The notes: generated from the letters alone by a model not told the origin. A stretch of DNA of 64,000 nt from an uncultured Senegalimassilia sp. (GCA_934630815.1 CAKTWI010000002.1:1-64000); one strand, 5' to 3'. Numbered from the stretch's first letter, positions 47,654 to 56,460 are shown. Numbers and translations: made by a program.

Positions 47654-50053
47654 ATGACGGGAACGCAAAGCGCAAGCCGCGGTTTGACCCGTAGGGATTT
47701 TCTCAAGGTCGGCGTTGCGGGAGCGACGGGCTTGGCTGCCGCCGGTTCCATGACCGGCTGCGGCGCCTGGCTGGGCGCCGCCACGCAGCAGGCTGCCGAC
47801 GAGAAGACCGTATACACGCTGCATCAGTTCATGTGCACGGGGCGTTGCTCGCTCAAATGCACGGTGCGCGACGGCCGCTTGGCCATGATCCAGCCCAACG
47901 ACACGGTCGATCCGTACTACCGCCACGTATGCGTGAAGGGCATTTCCGAGATCCAGCACGTCTACAGCGATGAGCGCCTGCAGTCGCCCATGCGCCGCGT
48001 CGGCGCACGCGGCGAGGGTTCGTTCGAGGTGATCAGCTGGGACGAGGCCATCAAGACGGTGGGCGACGAGCTGAGGAAGGCCTGGGACAAGTACGGCAAG
48101 CAGTCCGTGTACATGTCCGCTTCCAATGAGCCGCGCTTTAGCTTCCTGCCTGCGCTTCTGGGCTGCGCCACCGGCGTCGAGCCCGGCATCGACCGCGGCA
48201 CGGGCAACGGCTCCGCGCCGGCCATCGGCGGCGATGTGTTCGGCGGCGGCACGAACGAGACGCGCGACTGGGTGAACACCAAGACGCTCGTGATCTCCGG
48301 CACCAACCTGCTGGAAAGCTCCATGATGCAATCCAACACGTTCCTGGACGCGAAGAAGGCCGGCTGCGAGATCATCGTGCTTGACCCGCACTTCTCCACC
48401 ACGGCCGGCAAGGCCAGCAAGTGGATCCCCGTGATCCCGGGCACCGACGCGGCGTTCTACCTGGGCATGGTCAGCTACATCCTGGACAACAAGCTCTATA
48501 ACGAAGCTTACATGCGCGAGCATACGTCGTTCCCGTTCCTCATGGACGAGGCCACGGGCAAGCTGCTGCGCACGGGCGCGGCTTGGGGAACCGACGAGGA
48601 GACCGGCGAGCCGGTCGATCCCGGCGATTTCATGGTGTGGGACGCTGCCAAGGGCGCGGCGGTCCCGTACGCCGAGGCCGTTGCCACCGCTGCGCTCGAG
48701 GGCTCGTTCGACGTTGACGGCAAGAAGGCCATCACCGTGCTCGAAAGCCTCAAGCGCAACCAGCGTCCGTACACGTGCGAGTGGGCCGAGGGCGTTTGCG
48801 GCGCAAGCGCCGAGACGATCGCCGAGGTGGCGCGCAAGTACGCCACGAGCGGCCCGGCGTACCTGGCGTTCGGCCAGGGCGGCTCCGACAAGTACTCCAA
48901 CCCCGACATCATCGGCCATGCCGGCATGGTGCTGGTGTCGCTCACGGGCAATATCGGCAAGCCCGGCTGCGGCATCGGCCATGGCATCGGCGGCGGCGGT
49001 TACAGCGTCACGCTGGGCGAATGGGAGCTTCCCGAGCAGTTCAAGCCCGCTAAGCTGGACGTCCGCTCCGATCGCTTCCCCGATCGCGATGGCGGCGTGC
49101 ATGTGATCATCTCGTTGGGCAACACGTTCCAGCAGTACTGGGCGAACATGAACAAGACGCGCGGGTGGATCGACTCGCTGGACTTCATCGTCCACATCGG
49201 CATGTACTACGAGGACACGGTGAAGTACGCCGACATCGTGCTGCCGGTGTGCAGCAAGTTCGAGGATACCGTCGAGCACTCGATCGTGCGCAGCGACTAC
49301 AACCATGTGAACCTGCAGACGAAGTGCATCGACCCGCTGTTCGAGAGCAAGCCCGACTTCGACGTCATGCGCCTTATCGCCGAGGAGATGGGCGTGGGCG
49401 AGTATCTGCCCAAGACCGCGGAGGAACTGGTGCGCTACCAGATCGAGCACTCCGAGGACCTAGCCGAGCAGGGCATCACGCTGGCCGAGCTGGAGAAGAA
49501 CCACGGCAGCATGAAGATGGCCGATGTCGACGAGCCCCGCCGCGCCTACACCGACCTGAAGTTCGAAACGCCCTCCACGCGCATGGAGCCGTACTACGAG
49601 GCCTGGAAGCCTTGCGAGCAGGCATGGCCGAACTGGGAGGAGAACAACGAGGCGTACGCCGGCAACCCGCTGGCGGAGAAGTACCCGCTGCAGTTTACGC
49701 AGACGCGCACCCGTTTCTCCAACCACTCGCACTTCAAGGCGGCGAAGTGGGTGCAGCAGTTCGCCAAGCCCACGCTGGAGCTGAACCCGGCCGACATGAC
49801 CTCGCGCGGCATCGCCGACGGGGATGTGGTGGAGGCGTTCAACGACCGCGGCTCGTTCAAGTGCGTGGCGCGCGCGAACAACGCCGTGCGTCCCGGCTCC
49901 TGCCGCACCTGGGAAGCGGGCTGGAGCAAGTACATCGAGGAGGGGAACACGCAAAACGTCACGAACGACCACGTGAACCCGCGCGATGAGTACCTGCCCA
50001 CCGGCGCGCCCATCCCGTTCAACGACACCCTTGTCGAAGTGAAGAAAGCGTAG
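47654..50053 (+). CDS. Molybdopterin oxidoreductase, DMSO-reductase family, Tat-exported
   Basis: 799 residues from ATG 47654 (GAGGAGGAGAG upstream); the longer frame to 47528 is not supported by a better site. A twin-arginine signal, LTRRDFLKVGVAGATGLAAA, opens the protein. A [4Fe-4S] site Cys61, Cys65, Cys69 and Cys93 follows. Ser187 (GTGNGSAPAIGG) is in the position of the Mo-ligand Ser of DmsA, though this is by visual alignment. Downstream are FeS, NrfD and TorD genes, so the enzyme is a quinol-linked reductase in the envelope; its acceptor (DMSO, another S- or N-oxide, or a host or plant compound) cannot be read from sequence. Confidence 0.88.
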   Translation: MTGTQSASRGLTRRDFLKVGVAGATGLAAAGSMTGCGAWLGAATQQAADEKTVYTLHQFMCTGRCSLKCTVRDGRLAMIQPNDTVDPYYRHVCVKGISEIQHVYSDERLQSPMRRVGARGEGSFEVISWDEAIKTVGDELRKAWDKYGKQSVYMSASNEPRFSFLPALLGCATGVEPGIDRGTGNGSAPAIGGDVFGGGTNETRDWVNTKTLVISGTNLLESSMMQSNTFLDAKKAGCEIIVLDPHFSTTAGKASKWIPVIPGTDAAFYLGMVSYILDNKLYNEAYMREHTSFPFLMDEATGKLLRTGAAWGTDEETGEPVDPGDFMVWDAAKGAAVPYAEAVATAALEGSFDVDGKKAITVLESLKRNQRPYTCEWAEGVCGASAETIAEVARKYATSGPAYLAFGQGGSDKYSNPDIIGHAGMVLVSLTGNIGKPGCGIGHGIGGGGYSVTLGEWELPEQFKPAKLDVRSDRFPDRDGGVHVIISLGNTFQQYWANMNKTRGWIDSLDFIVHIGMYYEDTVKYADIVLPVCSKFEDTVEHSIVRSDYNHVNLQTKCIDPLFESKPDFDVMRLIAEEMGVGEYLPKTAEELVRYQIEHSEDLAEQGITLAELEKNHGSMKMADVDEPRRAYTDLKFETPSTRMEPYYEAWKPCEQAWPNWEENNEAYAGNPLAEKYPLQFTQTRTRFSNHSHFKAAKWVQQFAKPTLELNPADMTSRGIADGDVVEAFNDRGSFKCVARANNAVRPGSCRTWEAGWSKYIEEGNTQNVTNDHVNPRDEYLPTGAPIPFNDTLVEVKKA

Positions 50054-50063
50054 GTGATATGCC

Positions 50064-50690
50064 ATGACGAAACTTGCAATCGGTATCAACCTTGATCGCT
50101 GCATCGGCTGTCACACCTGCGCGAACGCTTGCAAGATGCAGAACAACGTGCCCGACGGCATGCTGTGGAACCGCGTGATCACCGAGGGCTGCGACGCCAT
50201 CGACGGCGCCGTGGGCGAGTATCCCAACTTGACGCGCACCTATGTGCCCCTGGCGTGCCAGCATTGCGAGAACCCGGCTTGCCTGAAGGTGTGCCCGACC
50301 GGCGCCACGTACAAAGACGAGCAGGGTCGCGTGGAGATCGACTACGACCGCTGCATCGGCTGCCGCATGTGCATGGCCGCCTGCCCCTTCAACGCCCGCG
50401 TGTTCAACTGGGAAGACCCCCAGCGCGACGGCGATTTCAACTGGGGCGACGCGCGCGTGCCCGTGCGCACCCGCGGCGTGATGGAGAAGTGCACGCTGTG
50501 CAAGGAGCGCACCGATGCCGGCGAGGAGCCGATGTGCGTGGTGTGCTGCCCGACGCACGCCCGCGTGTTCGGCGATCTGGACGACCCGAACTCGGAGCTG
50601 GCGCAGCTGCGCGCCACGAAGGGCAAGGATGTGCATATTCTGCTGGAAGAGAAGGGCACGAAGCCCCAAGTCTTCTACTTCGACGAGTAA
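50064..50690 (+). CDS. DmsB-like ferredoxin subunit with four [4Fe-4S] clusters
   Basis: 208 residues starting 11 bases after the catalytic subunit. Four Cys groups are present: DRCIGCHTCANACK, CQHCENPACLKVCPTGA, DRCIGCRMCMAACPFNA and CTLCKERTDAGEEPMCVVCCP. It transfers electrons between the NrfD membrane protein and the molybdo-subunit. Confidence 0.93.
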   Translation: MTKLAIGINLDRCIGCHTCANACKMQNNVPDGMLWNRVITEGCDAIDGAVGEYPNLTRTYVPLACQHCENPACLKVCPTGATYKDEQGRVEIDYDRCIGCRMCMAACPFNARVFNWEDPQRDGDFNWGDARVPVRTRGVMEKCTLCKERTDAGEEPMCVVCCPTHARVFGDLDDPNSELAQLRATKGKDVHILLEEKGTKPQVFYFDE

Positions 50691-50702
50691 AGGGGTGCCG
50701 TT

Positions 50703-51863
50703 ATGAAACTTTCGGCTCAGTCTAAGATCGGCGTCGGCGTTCTGGCGGCGATCATGGTGATCGGCTTCTGCGCCTACGTGTTCCAGCTGACGCAGGGCCT
50801 GTGCGTAACGGGCATGTCCAACGGCGTGTCGTGGGGCCTGTACATCACGTGCTTTATGTTCTTCGTCGGCCTGTCCGCCGGCGGCCTGATCGTGGCCAGC
50901 TCGGCGCACGTGTTCGGCATCGAGTCGTTCAAGCGCGTGTCCATGCCCGCGGTCATCACCTCCACGGTGTGCATCCTGTGCGCAGGCGCGTTCATCCTGA
51001 TCGACTTGGGCGGCATCCAGCGCATCTGGAACATGTTCATCCATCTGAACTTCACCAGCCCGCTGGCGTGGGACATGTGCGTCATCACAACGTACCTGGT
51101 CATCAACGTGCTGGACATCATCTGGCTGCGTCGCGGCGATGAGCGCAAGGTGAAGATGCTGTCGTACGTGGCGCTGCCGGTCGCCATCCTGGTGCACAGC
51201 GTGACGGCGTGGATCTTCGGCCTGGAGATCGCCAAGGAGGGCTGGTACTCGGCCATCATGGCTCCCATCTTCGTGGCCTCCGCCTGCGACTCGGGCTTGG
51301 CGCTTCTGATGGTGGTGCTGGCGGCGGTGCGCAAGGCCGGCGTGTTCGATTGCGGCCGCGAGCTGTTCGCGAACCTGGCGCGTCTGCTCGCCACGTTCAT
51401 CGCAGTGGATGCATTCTTCATCGGCTGCGAGCTTCTGACCACGGCGTATCCGGGGACCGAGGGCGCATCTCATGTGCTCGGCATCATGACCTCGGGCGCG
51501 ACCGCACCGTTCTTCTGGTTCGAGATCCTGGGCGGCCTGCTGATCCCGTTCGTGCTGCTGACGTCCGCTAAGCGCCGCGAGCGCACGGGCGTGGTGGTCG
51601 CTGCCAGCGCCCTGGTGATGTGCGGCGTGTTCTGCAAGCGCGTGTGGCTGCTGTTCACCAGCTTCACGGTCACGAACGTGTACGGCGCGCCGGGCATCTC
51701 GTCCGGGTCGACTGCGGCACGCGGTGCCGACGGGTTCGACATGTGGGCGCTTGCCGGGTCGTATATGCCCCAGCCGGTCGAGTTCGCCGTGGTGGCTGCG
51801 GTGGTGAGCTTCTGCATCCTGGGCATCGCGCTTCTGTCGAAGAAGCTGGTTGCGAAGGCGTAA
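50703..51863 (+). CDS. NrfD/PsrC-type membrane anchor subunit
   Basis: 386 residues, about nine hydrophobic helices (KIGVGVLAAIMVIGFCAYVF, then GLYITCFMFFVGLSAGGLIV and so on). It is 12 bases after the FeS gene and should take electrons from menaquinol. Compared with the stand-alone NrfD-like gene at 44958, this one is longer and in the normal operon position. Confidence 0.9.
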   Translation: MKLSAQSKIGVGVLAAIMVIGFCAYVFQLTQGLCVTGMSNGVSWGLYITCFMFFVGLSAGGLIVASSAHVFGIESFKRVSMPAVITSTVCILCAGAFILIDLGGIQRIWNMFIHLNFTSPLAWDMCVITTYLVINVLDIIWLRRGDERKVKMLSYVALPVAILVHSVTAWIFGLEIAKEGWYSAIMAPIFVASACDSGLALLMVVLAAVRKAGVFDCGRELFANLARLLATFIAVDAFFIGCELLTTAYPGTEGASHVLGIMTSGATAPFFWFEILGGLLIPFVLLTSAKRRERTGVVVAASALVMCGVFCKRVWLLFTSFTVTNVYGAPGISSGSTAARGADGFDMWALAGSYMPQPVEFAVVAAVVSFCILGIALLSKKLVAKA

Positions 51864-51873
51864 GGCCGTGTTG

Positions 51874-51900
51874 CGCGGCGCCCCATCCCGGGGCGCCGCG
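51874..51900 (+). terminator. Hairpin between the NrfD and TorD genes
   Basis: A perfect 11-bp stem (CGCGGCGCCCC and its complement) with a 5-base loop, 10 bases after the NrfD stop. It is GC-only with no T-run, so it may attenuate TorD expression rather than end it. Confidence 0.55.
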
Positions 51901-51951
51901 GACGGCGCTTCTTGATGGCGTAACGGGTCGTTTGGTTTGAAAGGACGGGAA

Positions 51952-52602
51952 ATGCGTTCGATGACGTGCGAGGAATGGATGATCGCATCCCAGCTGTATG
52001 CGTTTTTGGGCAATAGCCTGCTGTCTCCTATGAGCCGTACGGAATCGGTCGGCTTGGATCCGGCGTTCTGGCGCGATCTGGGCGGCCTGCTCGATGGCGC
52101 GCTGGCCGATTCGGCCGAGTCGTTGGCGTCTTGGGCCGAGCGCGCGTCTGCCGATGCCGCCCGCTCCGAGGTGGTGCAGCGCGTGTCCGTCGAGTTCACG
52201 AAGCTGTTCGTCGGCCCTCCGAAGCCGGCTGCCGCACCTTGGGAGTCCGCCAACGGCCCCGTTGATTCGCATGTCGGCTTCGGCGAGGCGACGTTCGCCA
52301 TGCGGGAGCGCTTGCGCGCCCTCGGCCTGGAGCTGTGCAACGAGAACAACCAGTACGAGGACCACGTGGGCATCGAGTTGCTGTACCTGTCCGAGCTTTG
52401 CCGCCGGGCATCGGAAGAGCCCTCCGGCGCCGCCGCCTGCGATGCGGCCGCACCGGATGCGGAGGAGATCGCGTCGTTCATTCGCGAGCATCCGCTTGTC
52501 TGGGTGCCCCGTCTTCGCGAGAAGGTGGCGGCGTCGCAGCCGGAGGGCTACTTCGTCCGCCTGCTCGACCTTGTGTTGGCGTTGCTGAGGTGGCAGGCGT
52601 GA
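51952..52602 (+). CDS. TorD/DmsD-type molybdoenzyme chaperone
   Basis: 216 residues from ATG 51952 (AAAGGA upstream); TTG 51937 would add five residues. All-helical, with the family features AASQLYAFLG-like start (ASQLYAFLGNSLLS), EFTKLFVGPPKPAAAPWES, and NQYEDHVGIELLYLSEL. It binds the Tat signal of the reductase and guards cofactor insertion. Last gene of the operon. Confidence 0.85.
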   Translation: MRSMTCEEWMIASQLYAFLGNSLLSPMSRTESVGLDPAFWRDLGGLLDGALADSAESLASWAERASADAARSEVVQRVSVEFTKLFVGPPKPAAAPWESANGPVDSHVGFGEATFAMRERLRALGLELCNENNQYEDHVGIELLYLSELCRRASEEPSGAAACDAAAPDAEEIASFIREHPLVWVPRLREKVAASQPEGYFVRLLDLVLALLRWQA

Positions 52603-52772
52603 TCGACGAACCTGCGGCGGGCGTTCCCGCTTAGGGGTTCGCGGCGCGTGAAGCAAGAAACTGCCGGTTAGGCGGTGCGCTCTTCGGGGCGCATCGCCTA
52701 TTTGCGTTTTAGCGGGCGGTGGTGAGGCGCGGCAGCGGCTTGCGTTGCTGCACGGAGGCGGCTGGGTCACGA

Positions 52773-52804
52773 TGACACTTCGGGGACGTAGCACTAGGTG
52801 TCCG
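52773..52804. repeat. 33-bp palindromic repeat, family 2 (reverse orientation)
   Basis: Reads TGACACTTCGGGGACGTAGC then ends GGTGTCCG. It lies in the 314-base gap after the TorD gene, facing the copy at 52869. The rest of that gap holds nothing else I recognise. Confidence 0.7.
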
Positions 52805-52868
52805 AATCGAGCAGGTGCGAAGTGCCCTCGGTCAACGCTTGGTTTCGACATTCCGCATCCGAGGAATC

Positions 52869-52901
52869 CGGACAGTTAACGCTTCGTCCTCAAAGTGTCC
52901 G
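52869..52901. repeat. 33-bp palindromic repeat, family 2
   Basis: Begins CGGACAGTTAACGCTTCG and ends AAAGTGTCCG. It is 16 bases from the stop of the hydrolase gene, and may act as its terminator. Confidence 0.75.
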
Positions 52902-52916
52902 AGGCGTTGGCGGCTG

Positions 52917-53849
52917 TTAGCGGGCGGTGGTGAGGCGGGCTTGGTAGCCGCAGAGGGTTTCCGCGTGGCAGCCGGCTTCGCCGAGCGCCGCCTCGAGTGT
53001 GCGCCTGGCAAGGCCGTAGTCGTTGTTGTTCTGCGACACGTGCATGGCCACTACCGTTTGCGGCAGGCGCAGGCCCGCGGTGCGCGATTCGGCCACCAGC
53101 GTGCCGAGCTCGGCGGCGGCCTGCCCATTGGAAAGGTGCCCGCTGTTCGACGCGATGCGCTGCTTGATGACGTACGGGTAGGGCCCGGCGGCCAGCATCT
53201 TCGGGTCGTGGTTGCTCTCGAGCGCCAGGATGCGCACGTCGCGCAGCGCCTCGTGCGCCTGCGCCGTGACGATGCCGGAGTCCGTCAGGTAGCCCACCGC
53301 GTCGCCGTCGGCGGCGTCCTCGATGCGGAAGCCGAACGACGCGGCGGCATCATGGCTGGTGGCGAAAGGGATGATGCGCATCCCCGCGGCCTCGATGGCG
53401 CCGGGGCCTGCAGCGCGCGCCGTCAAACCCTGCCCGGCGGGGGCAACCGCCGCATGTGGGGTGGCGTCCTCGAACTCGGAGTTCGCGATACCTTGGCCGC
53501 CCGCCAGGGTGCAAGCTGCCGCCAGCTCGCGGACGTCGAACGCCTCGGCCACCTTCGCCAGCGCGCTGCTGTTCGCCGTGCACGCGCCCGCCGCGAACAC
53601 CGGCGGCACGTTGCCGATTTTCGCCAGCCCGCGCAGCACCACGCCGAGGCCCTTCACGTGGTCGCCGTGCTCGTGCGTCACGAACATGGCCTGGATGCGG
53701 CCGGGGTCGAAGCCGGCCTCGTCGCAGCGGTTGAGGAAGTCACGCTTGCAGATGCCGCAGTCGATGAGCACGCCGGCGCCGGTTGCGGTGTTCTCGATCA
53801 CCGCGGCGTTCCCCGAGCTTCCGCTGGCCAATACGTGCAATGCGAGCAT
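52917..53849 (-). CDS. MBL-fold metallo-hydrolase (YycJ-like)
   Basis: 310 residues from ATG 53849, chosen because LALHVLASGSSGNAAVIE is the normal beginning of the family and GGGAGG lies upstream; the longer frame to 54104 passes through an 80-bp repeat. The metal site VTHEHGDHVKGL (HxHxDH) is intact, as are further metal ligands TSHD and NSGHLSNGQAAAEL. YycJ-type proteins are predicted nucleases or phosphodiesterases of the beta-lactamase fold. Confidence 0.88.
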   Translation of the reverse strand: MLALHVLASGSSGNAAVIENTATGAGVLIDCGICKRDFLNRCDEAGFDPGRIQAMFVTHEHGDHVKGLGVVLRGLAKIGNVPPVFAAGACTANSSALAKVAEAFDVRELAAACTLAGGQGIANSEFEDATPHAAVAPAGQGLTARAAGPGAIEAAGMRIIPFATSHDAAASFGFRIEDAADGDAVGYLTDSGIVTAQAHEALRDVRILALESNHDPKMLAAGPYPYVIKQRIASNSGHLSNGQAAAELGTLVAESRTAGLRLPQTVVAMHVSQNNNDYGLARRTLEAALGEAGCHAETLCGYQARLTTAR

Positions 53850-53966
53850 CCCGAACCTCCCGAGCTTCCGTCCAATCAAAACGTTCCCCATACTAGCAGC
53901 ATCCCGCACCGCCCGCCGCCGCCCGCCCGCAAAGGGCAGGCAATCCCCTCGCGCGCTTGCTTGCGT

Positions 53967-54045
53967 GAACAGGGGACGGAGGTGTGTTCGCGATACGTCG
54001 TCGAAAGCACGAGGTTCGACCTTGAACACACTCCGTCCCCTGTTC
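53967..54045. repeat. 80-bp palindromic repeat, family 1 (copy A)
   Basis: Inverted arms 53967-53989 (GAACAGGGGACGGAGG then TGTGTTC) and 54024-54045 (one base shorter) around a 34-base centre. It lies in the 426-base gap between the divergent hydrolase and the 122-residue gene; nothing else was recognised in the gap. Confidence 0.85.
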
Positions 54046-54275
54046 GCATTTCGCGCGCGGGTTCGGGAGATGTTGCGTGCCGATGGCGGGATGCGGTGCC
54101 GCAATGGAATCGCGTGCCCGCGCTTTTCGCCAAAAGCAAAACGGAGACCTCTATGCTAGCGCGAACCGTGTCGGAAAGATGGTGCGCGTTTGTCGCTGCT
54201 CGCCTTCCGTCGAGGGGTCGGCGTGCGCGCACTAAGATACGAAGCGTAACCAACGCCGAAGAAAGGGGCTGCCCT

Positions 54276-54644
54276 ATGGAGAAGGAACTGTTCGATTACG
54301 TGGCCGAGCGCGCCGACGTCCTTGCGACGAGCGATGCGAGCACGCAGGTCACTAAAGACGCTGCCGAGGCGTGGAAGGCCGCCGTTGCGGCAGATGCCGG
54401 CGACGAAGCGGTCAAGGCTGCCACCGATAAGCTGCTCGACGTGCTCGAGGGCCGCCCCACGACCATCGATGGCGTGATCGCGTTCGCCGAGGGCCCCGCC
54501 AAGCAGCTCATGGGCGAAGAGGCCGCCGCGGCGATGCTCGCCGAGCAGCTCAAGCGCAAGGAGGCCGGCGCGAAGTACTGCAACTGCCCGTCGTGCACCG
54601 CGGCAAGCGAGTTGCTCGCGAAGTTCGGCCGCATCGAGCTGTAA
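54276..54644 (+). CDS. Small acidic helical protein with a C-terminal CxCxxC motif
   Basis: 122 residues from ATG 54276 (GAAAGGGG upstream); longer frames to 52815 run through antisense and repeat DNA. An Ala/Asp/Glu-rich helical protein: VTKDAAEAWKAAVAAD, VKAATDKLLDVLEGRPTTID, AMLAEQLKRKEAG. The end, YCNCPSCTAASELLAKF, has three Cys able to bind a metal. I do not recognise the family. Confidence 0.75.
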   Translation: MEKELFDYVAERADVLATSDASTQVTKDAAEAWKAAVAADAGDEAVKAATDKLLDVLEGRPTTIDGVIAFAEGPAKQLMGEEAAAAMLAEQLKRKEAGAKYCNCPSCTAASELLAKFGRIEL

Positions 54645-54664
54645 ATCGCTGCCTATATAAGGTT

Positions 54665-54701
54665 AGGGGGCGCAGCTGGGTATCTTCCGGCTGCGCCCCC
54701 T
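54665..54701 (+). terminator. Terminator of the 122-residue gene
   Basis: A 12-bp perfect stem (AGGGGGCGCAGC at 54665-54676, complement at 54690-54701), followed by CTTCTGTTT, 20 bases after the stop. Confidence 0.8.
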
Positions 54702-54832
54702 CTTCTGTTTGCGTGCGTGTTCAAGGCTGCAGAGTCTTCGGTTCGCCGTGCTTCTCTGTGCTGTCTTCTACGCAAACAGGCCGCGTTCGGACATCCGGGC
54801 GCGCTTGAAATCGGTCCTGCGTGAACAGGGGC

Positions 54833-54912
54833 GAACAGGGGACGGAGGTGCGTTCGGAACCGATCCCCGCGCTCTCGACAAGGCATCGTGAACACACCTC
54901 CGTCCCCTGTTC
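54833..54912. repeat. 80-bp palindromic repeat, family 1 (copy B, reversed centre)
   Basis: Arms 54833-54855 and 54890-54912. The 34-base centre is the reverse complement of those in copies C and D, showing the element is inserted in the other orientation. Confidence 0.85.
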
Positions 54913-54925
54913 ATGCCTCACAAAC

Positions 54926-54955
54926 AAGCCGCGCCCGGACATCCGGGCGCGGCTT
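54926..54955 (-). terminator. Terminator of the BASS transporter gene
   Basis: A 14-bp perfect stem (AAGCCGCGCCCGGA at 54926-54939, complement at 54942-54955), 45 bases past the minus-strand stop at 55001. A decayed copy of the same hairpin lies at about 54778-54807. Confidence 0.75.
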
Positions 54956-55000
54956 GAAAAACCTATGCGAATGGTGAAGCGCTAGCGCAGCGCTGCGGCG

Positions 55001-55957
55001 TTATTCTGCCTTCGCGTCCTTGCCGGCGGTGCGGGCCAGGATGTTGGCGTAGATGGCGCCGGAGATGTTGTGCCACACGCTGAACACGGCGCCGGGCACG
55101 GCGGCTAGCGGCATGGTTGCGAAGTGCATGGTGGCAAGCGAGGTGGCAAGGCCGGAGTTCTGCATGCCCACTTCGATGGAGAGCGTGCGCATCTGCGCCT
55201 TCGACAGGCCGAGCGCGCGGCCCACGAAATAGCCCAGCGCGTAACCGCAGACGTTGTGCAGCATGACCACCACGATGATCAGCGCGCCGACGGTCGCCAG
55301 CTTGGCGGCGTTGGCGGACACCACGGCCATGATGATCAGCGAGATGGCGATGACGGAGACGAGCGGCAGCACCTTGGAGCAGGCCTGGGCAACCTTGGAC
55401 GCCACGGCGTTGATGACGAAGCCCAGCGCGATGGGCACGAGCACCACCTGCACGATGGACAGCAGCATGCTGACGTAGCTGACGTCGACGCTCTGGCCGG
55501 CAAGCAGCAGCACGAGCGCCGGGGTGACGACCGGGGCCATGATGGTGGTGCACGCGGTCATGCCGACGGACAGCGCCACGTCGCCCTTGGACAGGTACGT
55601 CATGACGTTGGAGGAGGTGCCGCCGGGGCAGCAGCCGACAAGCATGACGCCCACGGCAAGCTCGGTAGGCAGCTGGAAGACAAGGCACAGCACCCAGGCG
55701 ATCAGCGGCATGATGATGAACTGGGACAGGATGCCGGTGATCACGGCCTTCGGCTTGGTGAACACCACCTTGAAGTCGCCGAGCTTGAGCGTCATGCCCA
55801 TGCCGAACATGACGATGCCGAGCAGCGGGTTGACCCAGCTGGTGGGCAGCGCCGCATGCACGGGCGCGGGCGCGACGAAGGCGATGATGGCGACCGCAAG
55901 CGCGATGATGGCCATCCATTTGCCGGCGAAGTCGCTGATCTTCTCAAGGACCTTCAT
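55001..55957 (-). CDS. Bile acid:sodium symporter (BASS) family transporter
   Basis: 318 residues with nine or ten hydrophobic helices. Family marks are NPLLGIVMFGMGMTLKLGDF, MLVGCCPGGTSSNVMTYLSKGDVALSV and the MRTLSIEVGMQNSGLATSLA segment. BASS proteins import organic anions with sodium: bile acids in some, pantoate, pyruvate or others in different members. The substrate is not shown. A frame in a second register on the same strand (54963-55919) is a shadow. It is flanked on each side by a copy of the 80-bp repeat and a GC-rich hairpin. Confidence 0.92.
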   Translation of the reverse strand: MKVLEKISDFAGKWMAIIALAVAIIAFVAPAPVHAALPTSWVNPLLGIVMFGMGMTLKLGDFKVVFTKPKAVITGILSQFIIMPLIAWVLCLVFQLPTELAVGVMLVGCCPGGTSSNVMTYLSKGDVALSVGMTACTTIMAPVVTPALVLLLAGQSVDVSYVSMLLSIVQVVLVPIALGFVINAVASKVAQACSKVLPLVSVIAISLIIMAVVSANAAKLATVGALIIVVVMLHNVCGYALGYFVGRALGLSKAQMRTLSIEVGMQNSGLATSLATMHFATMPLAAVPGAVFSVWHNISGAIYANILARTAGKDAKAE

Positions 55958-56040
55958 GATGAAACCTTTCTAACGTGCGCGCGTTGCTGGGGAAGGGGAC
56001 GCTGCGCCGACGAAGCCCGCATATGCGGCGTTTGACCGGC

Positions 56041-56120
56041 GAACAGGGGACGGAGGTGTGTTCACGATGTCTTGCCGAAAACGCGAGGATCGACCGTGAA
56101 CACACCTCCGTCCCCTGTTC
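56041..56120. repeat. 80-bp palindromic repeat, family 1 (copy C)
   Basis: Perfect 23-bp inverted arms, 56041-56063 and 56098-56120, around a 34-base centre containing AAAACGCGAGGA. It lies upstream of the BASS gene start. Confidence 0.9.
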
Positions 56121-56167
56121 ACGAGGAACTCGGCCTGCGGTGTGTACGCTGCCCCAGAAACGCAAAT

Positions 56168-56197
56168 GAGCCCCGCCCGGGTATCCGGGCGGGGCTC
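56168..56197. terminator. GC-rich hairpin upstream of the BASS gene
   Basis: GAGCCCCGCCCGG pairs with CCGGGCGGGGCTC, followed by GAAAAAC. It resembles the hairpin at 54926. No gene ends right before it, so its role is uncertain; a weaker 8-bp hairpin (ATTCCCTA at 56260-56267, TAGGGAAT at 56277-56284) follows. Confidence 0.5.
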
Positions 56198-56311
56198 GAA
56201 AAACTAGGACAAACGCGAGTATAGCCATTCGTCGGCAAAATGTTACCGACAACCGAATAATTCCCTACTTGTTGAATAGGGAATGGGACCGGCGAGAACG
56301 AAACGCCCGGC

Positions 56312-56391
56312 GAACAGGGGACGGAGGTGCGTTCACGACGCTTTGCCCAAAACGCGAGGAATAACCCTGAACACACCTCCGTCCCCTGTTC
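56312..56391. repeat. 80-bp palindromic repeat, family 1 (copy D)
   Basis: Arms 56312-56334 and 56369-56391; centre with AAAACGCGAGGA as in copy C. It sits 38 bases from the suf terminator. Confidence 0.9.
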
Positions 56392-56428
56392 GTCCACGTC
56401 CCGTAGCTCCGTTCCCCGCAAAACCAAA

Positions 56429-56460
56429 AAAGCCGGGAGGGACTAACCCCTCCCGGCTTT
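56429..56460 (-). terminator. Terminator of the suf operon
   Basis: A perfect 13-bp stem (AAAGCCGGGAGGG at 56429-56441, complement at 56448-56460), followed on the minus strand by T-runs (TTTGGTTTTG). It is 20 bases past the sufU stop. Confidence 0.88.

Noticed and set aside
47492..49450. 652-codon minus-strand frame opposite the molybdoenzyme
   Set aside because: Antisense to a gene with a Tat signal and FeS site; no domain seen.
50019..52481. 820-codon minus-strand frame opposite the reductase FeS, NrfD and TorD genes
   Set aside because: Same antisense pattern; the plus-strand genes have clear Cys motifs and helices.
56168..56197. Hairpin as the terminator of a missing small gene upstream
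   Set aside because: No plausible coding frame ends before it on either strand; the space is filled by the 80-bp repeat.
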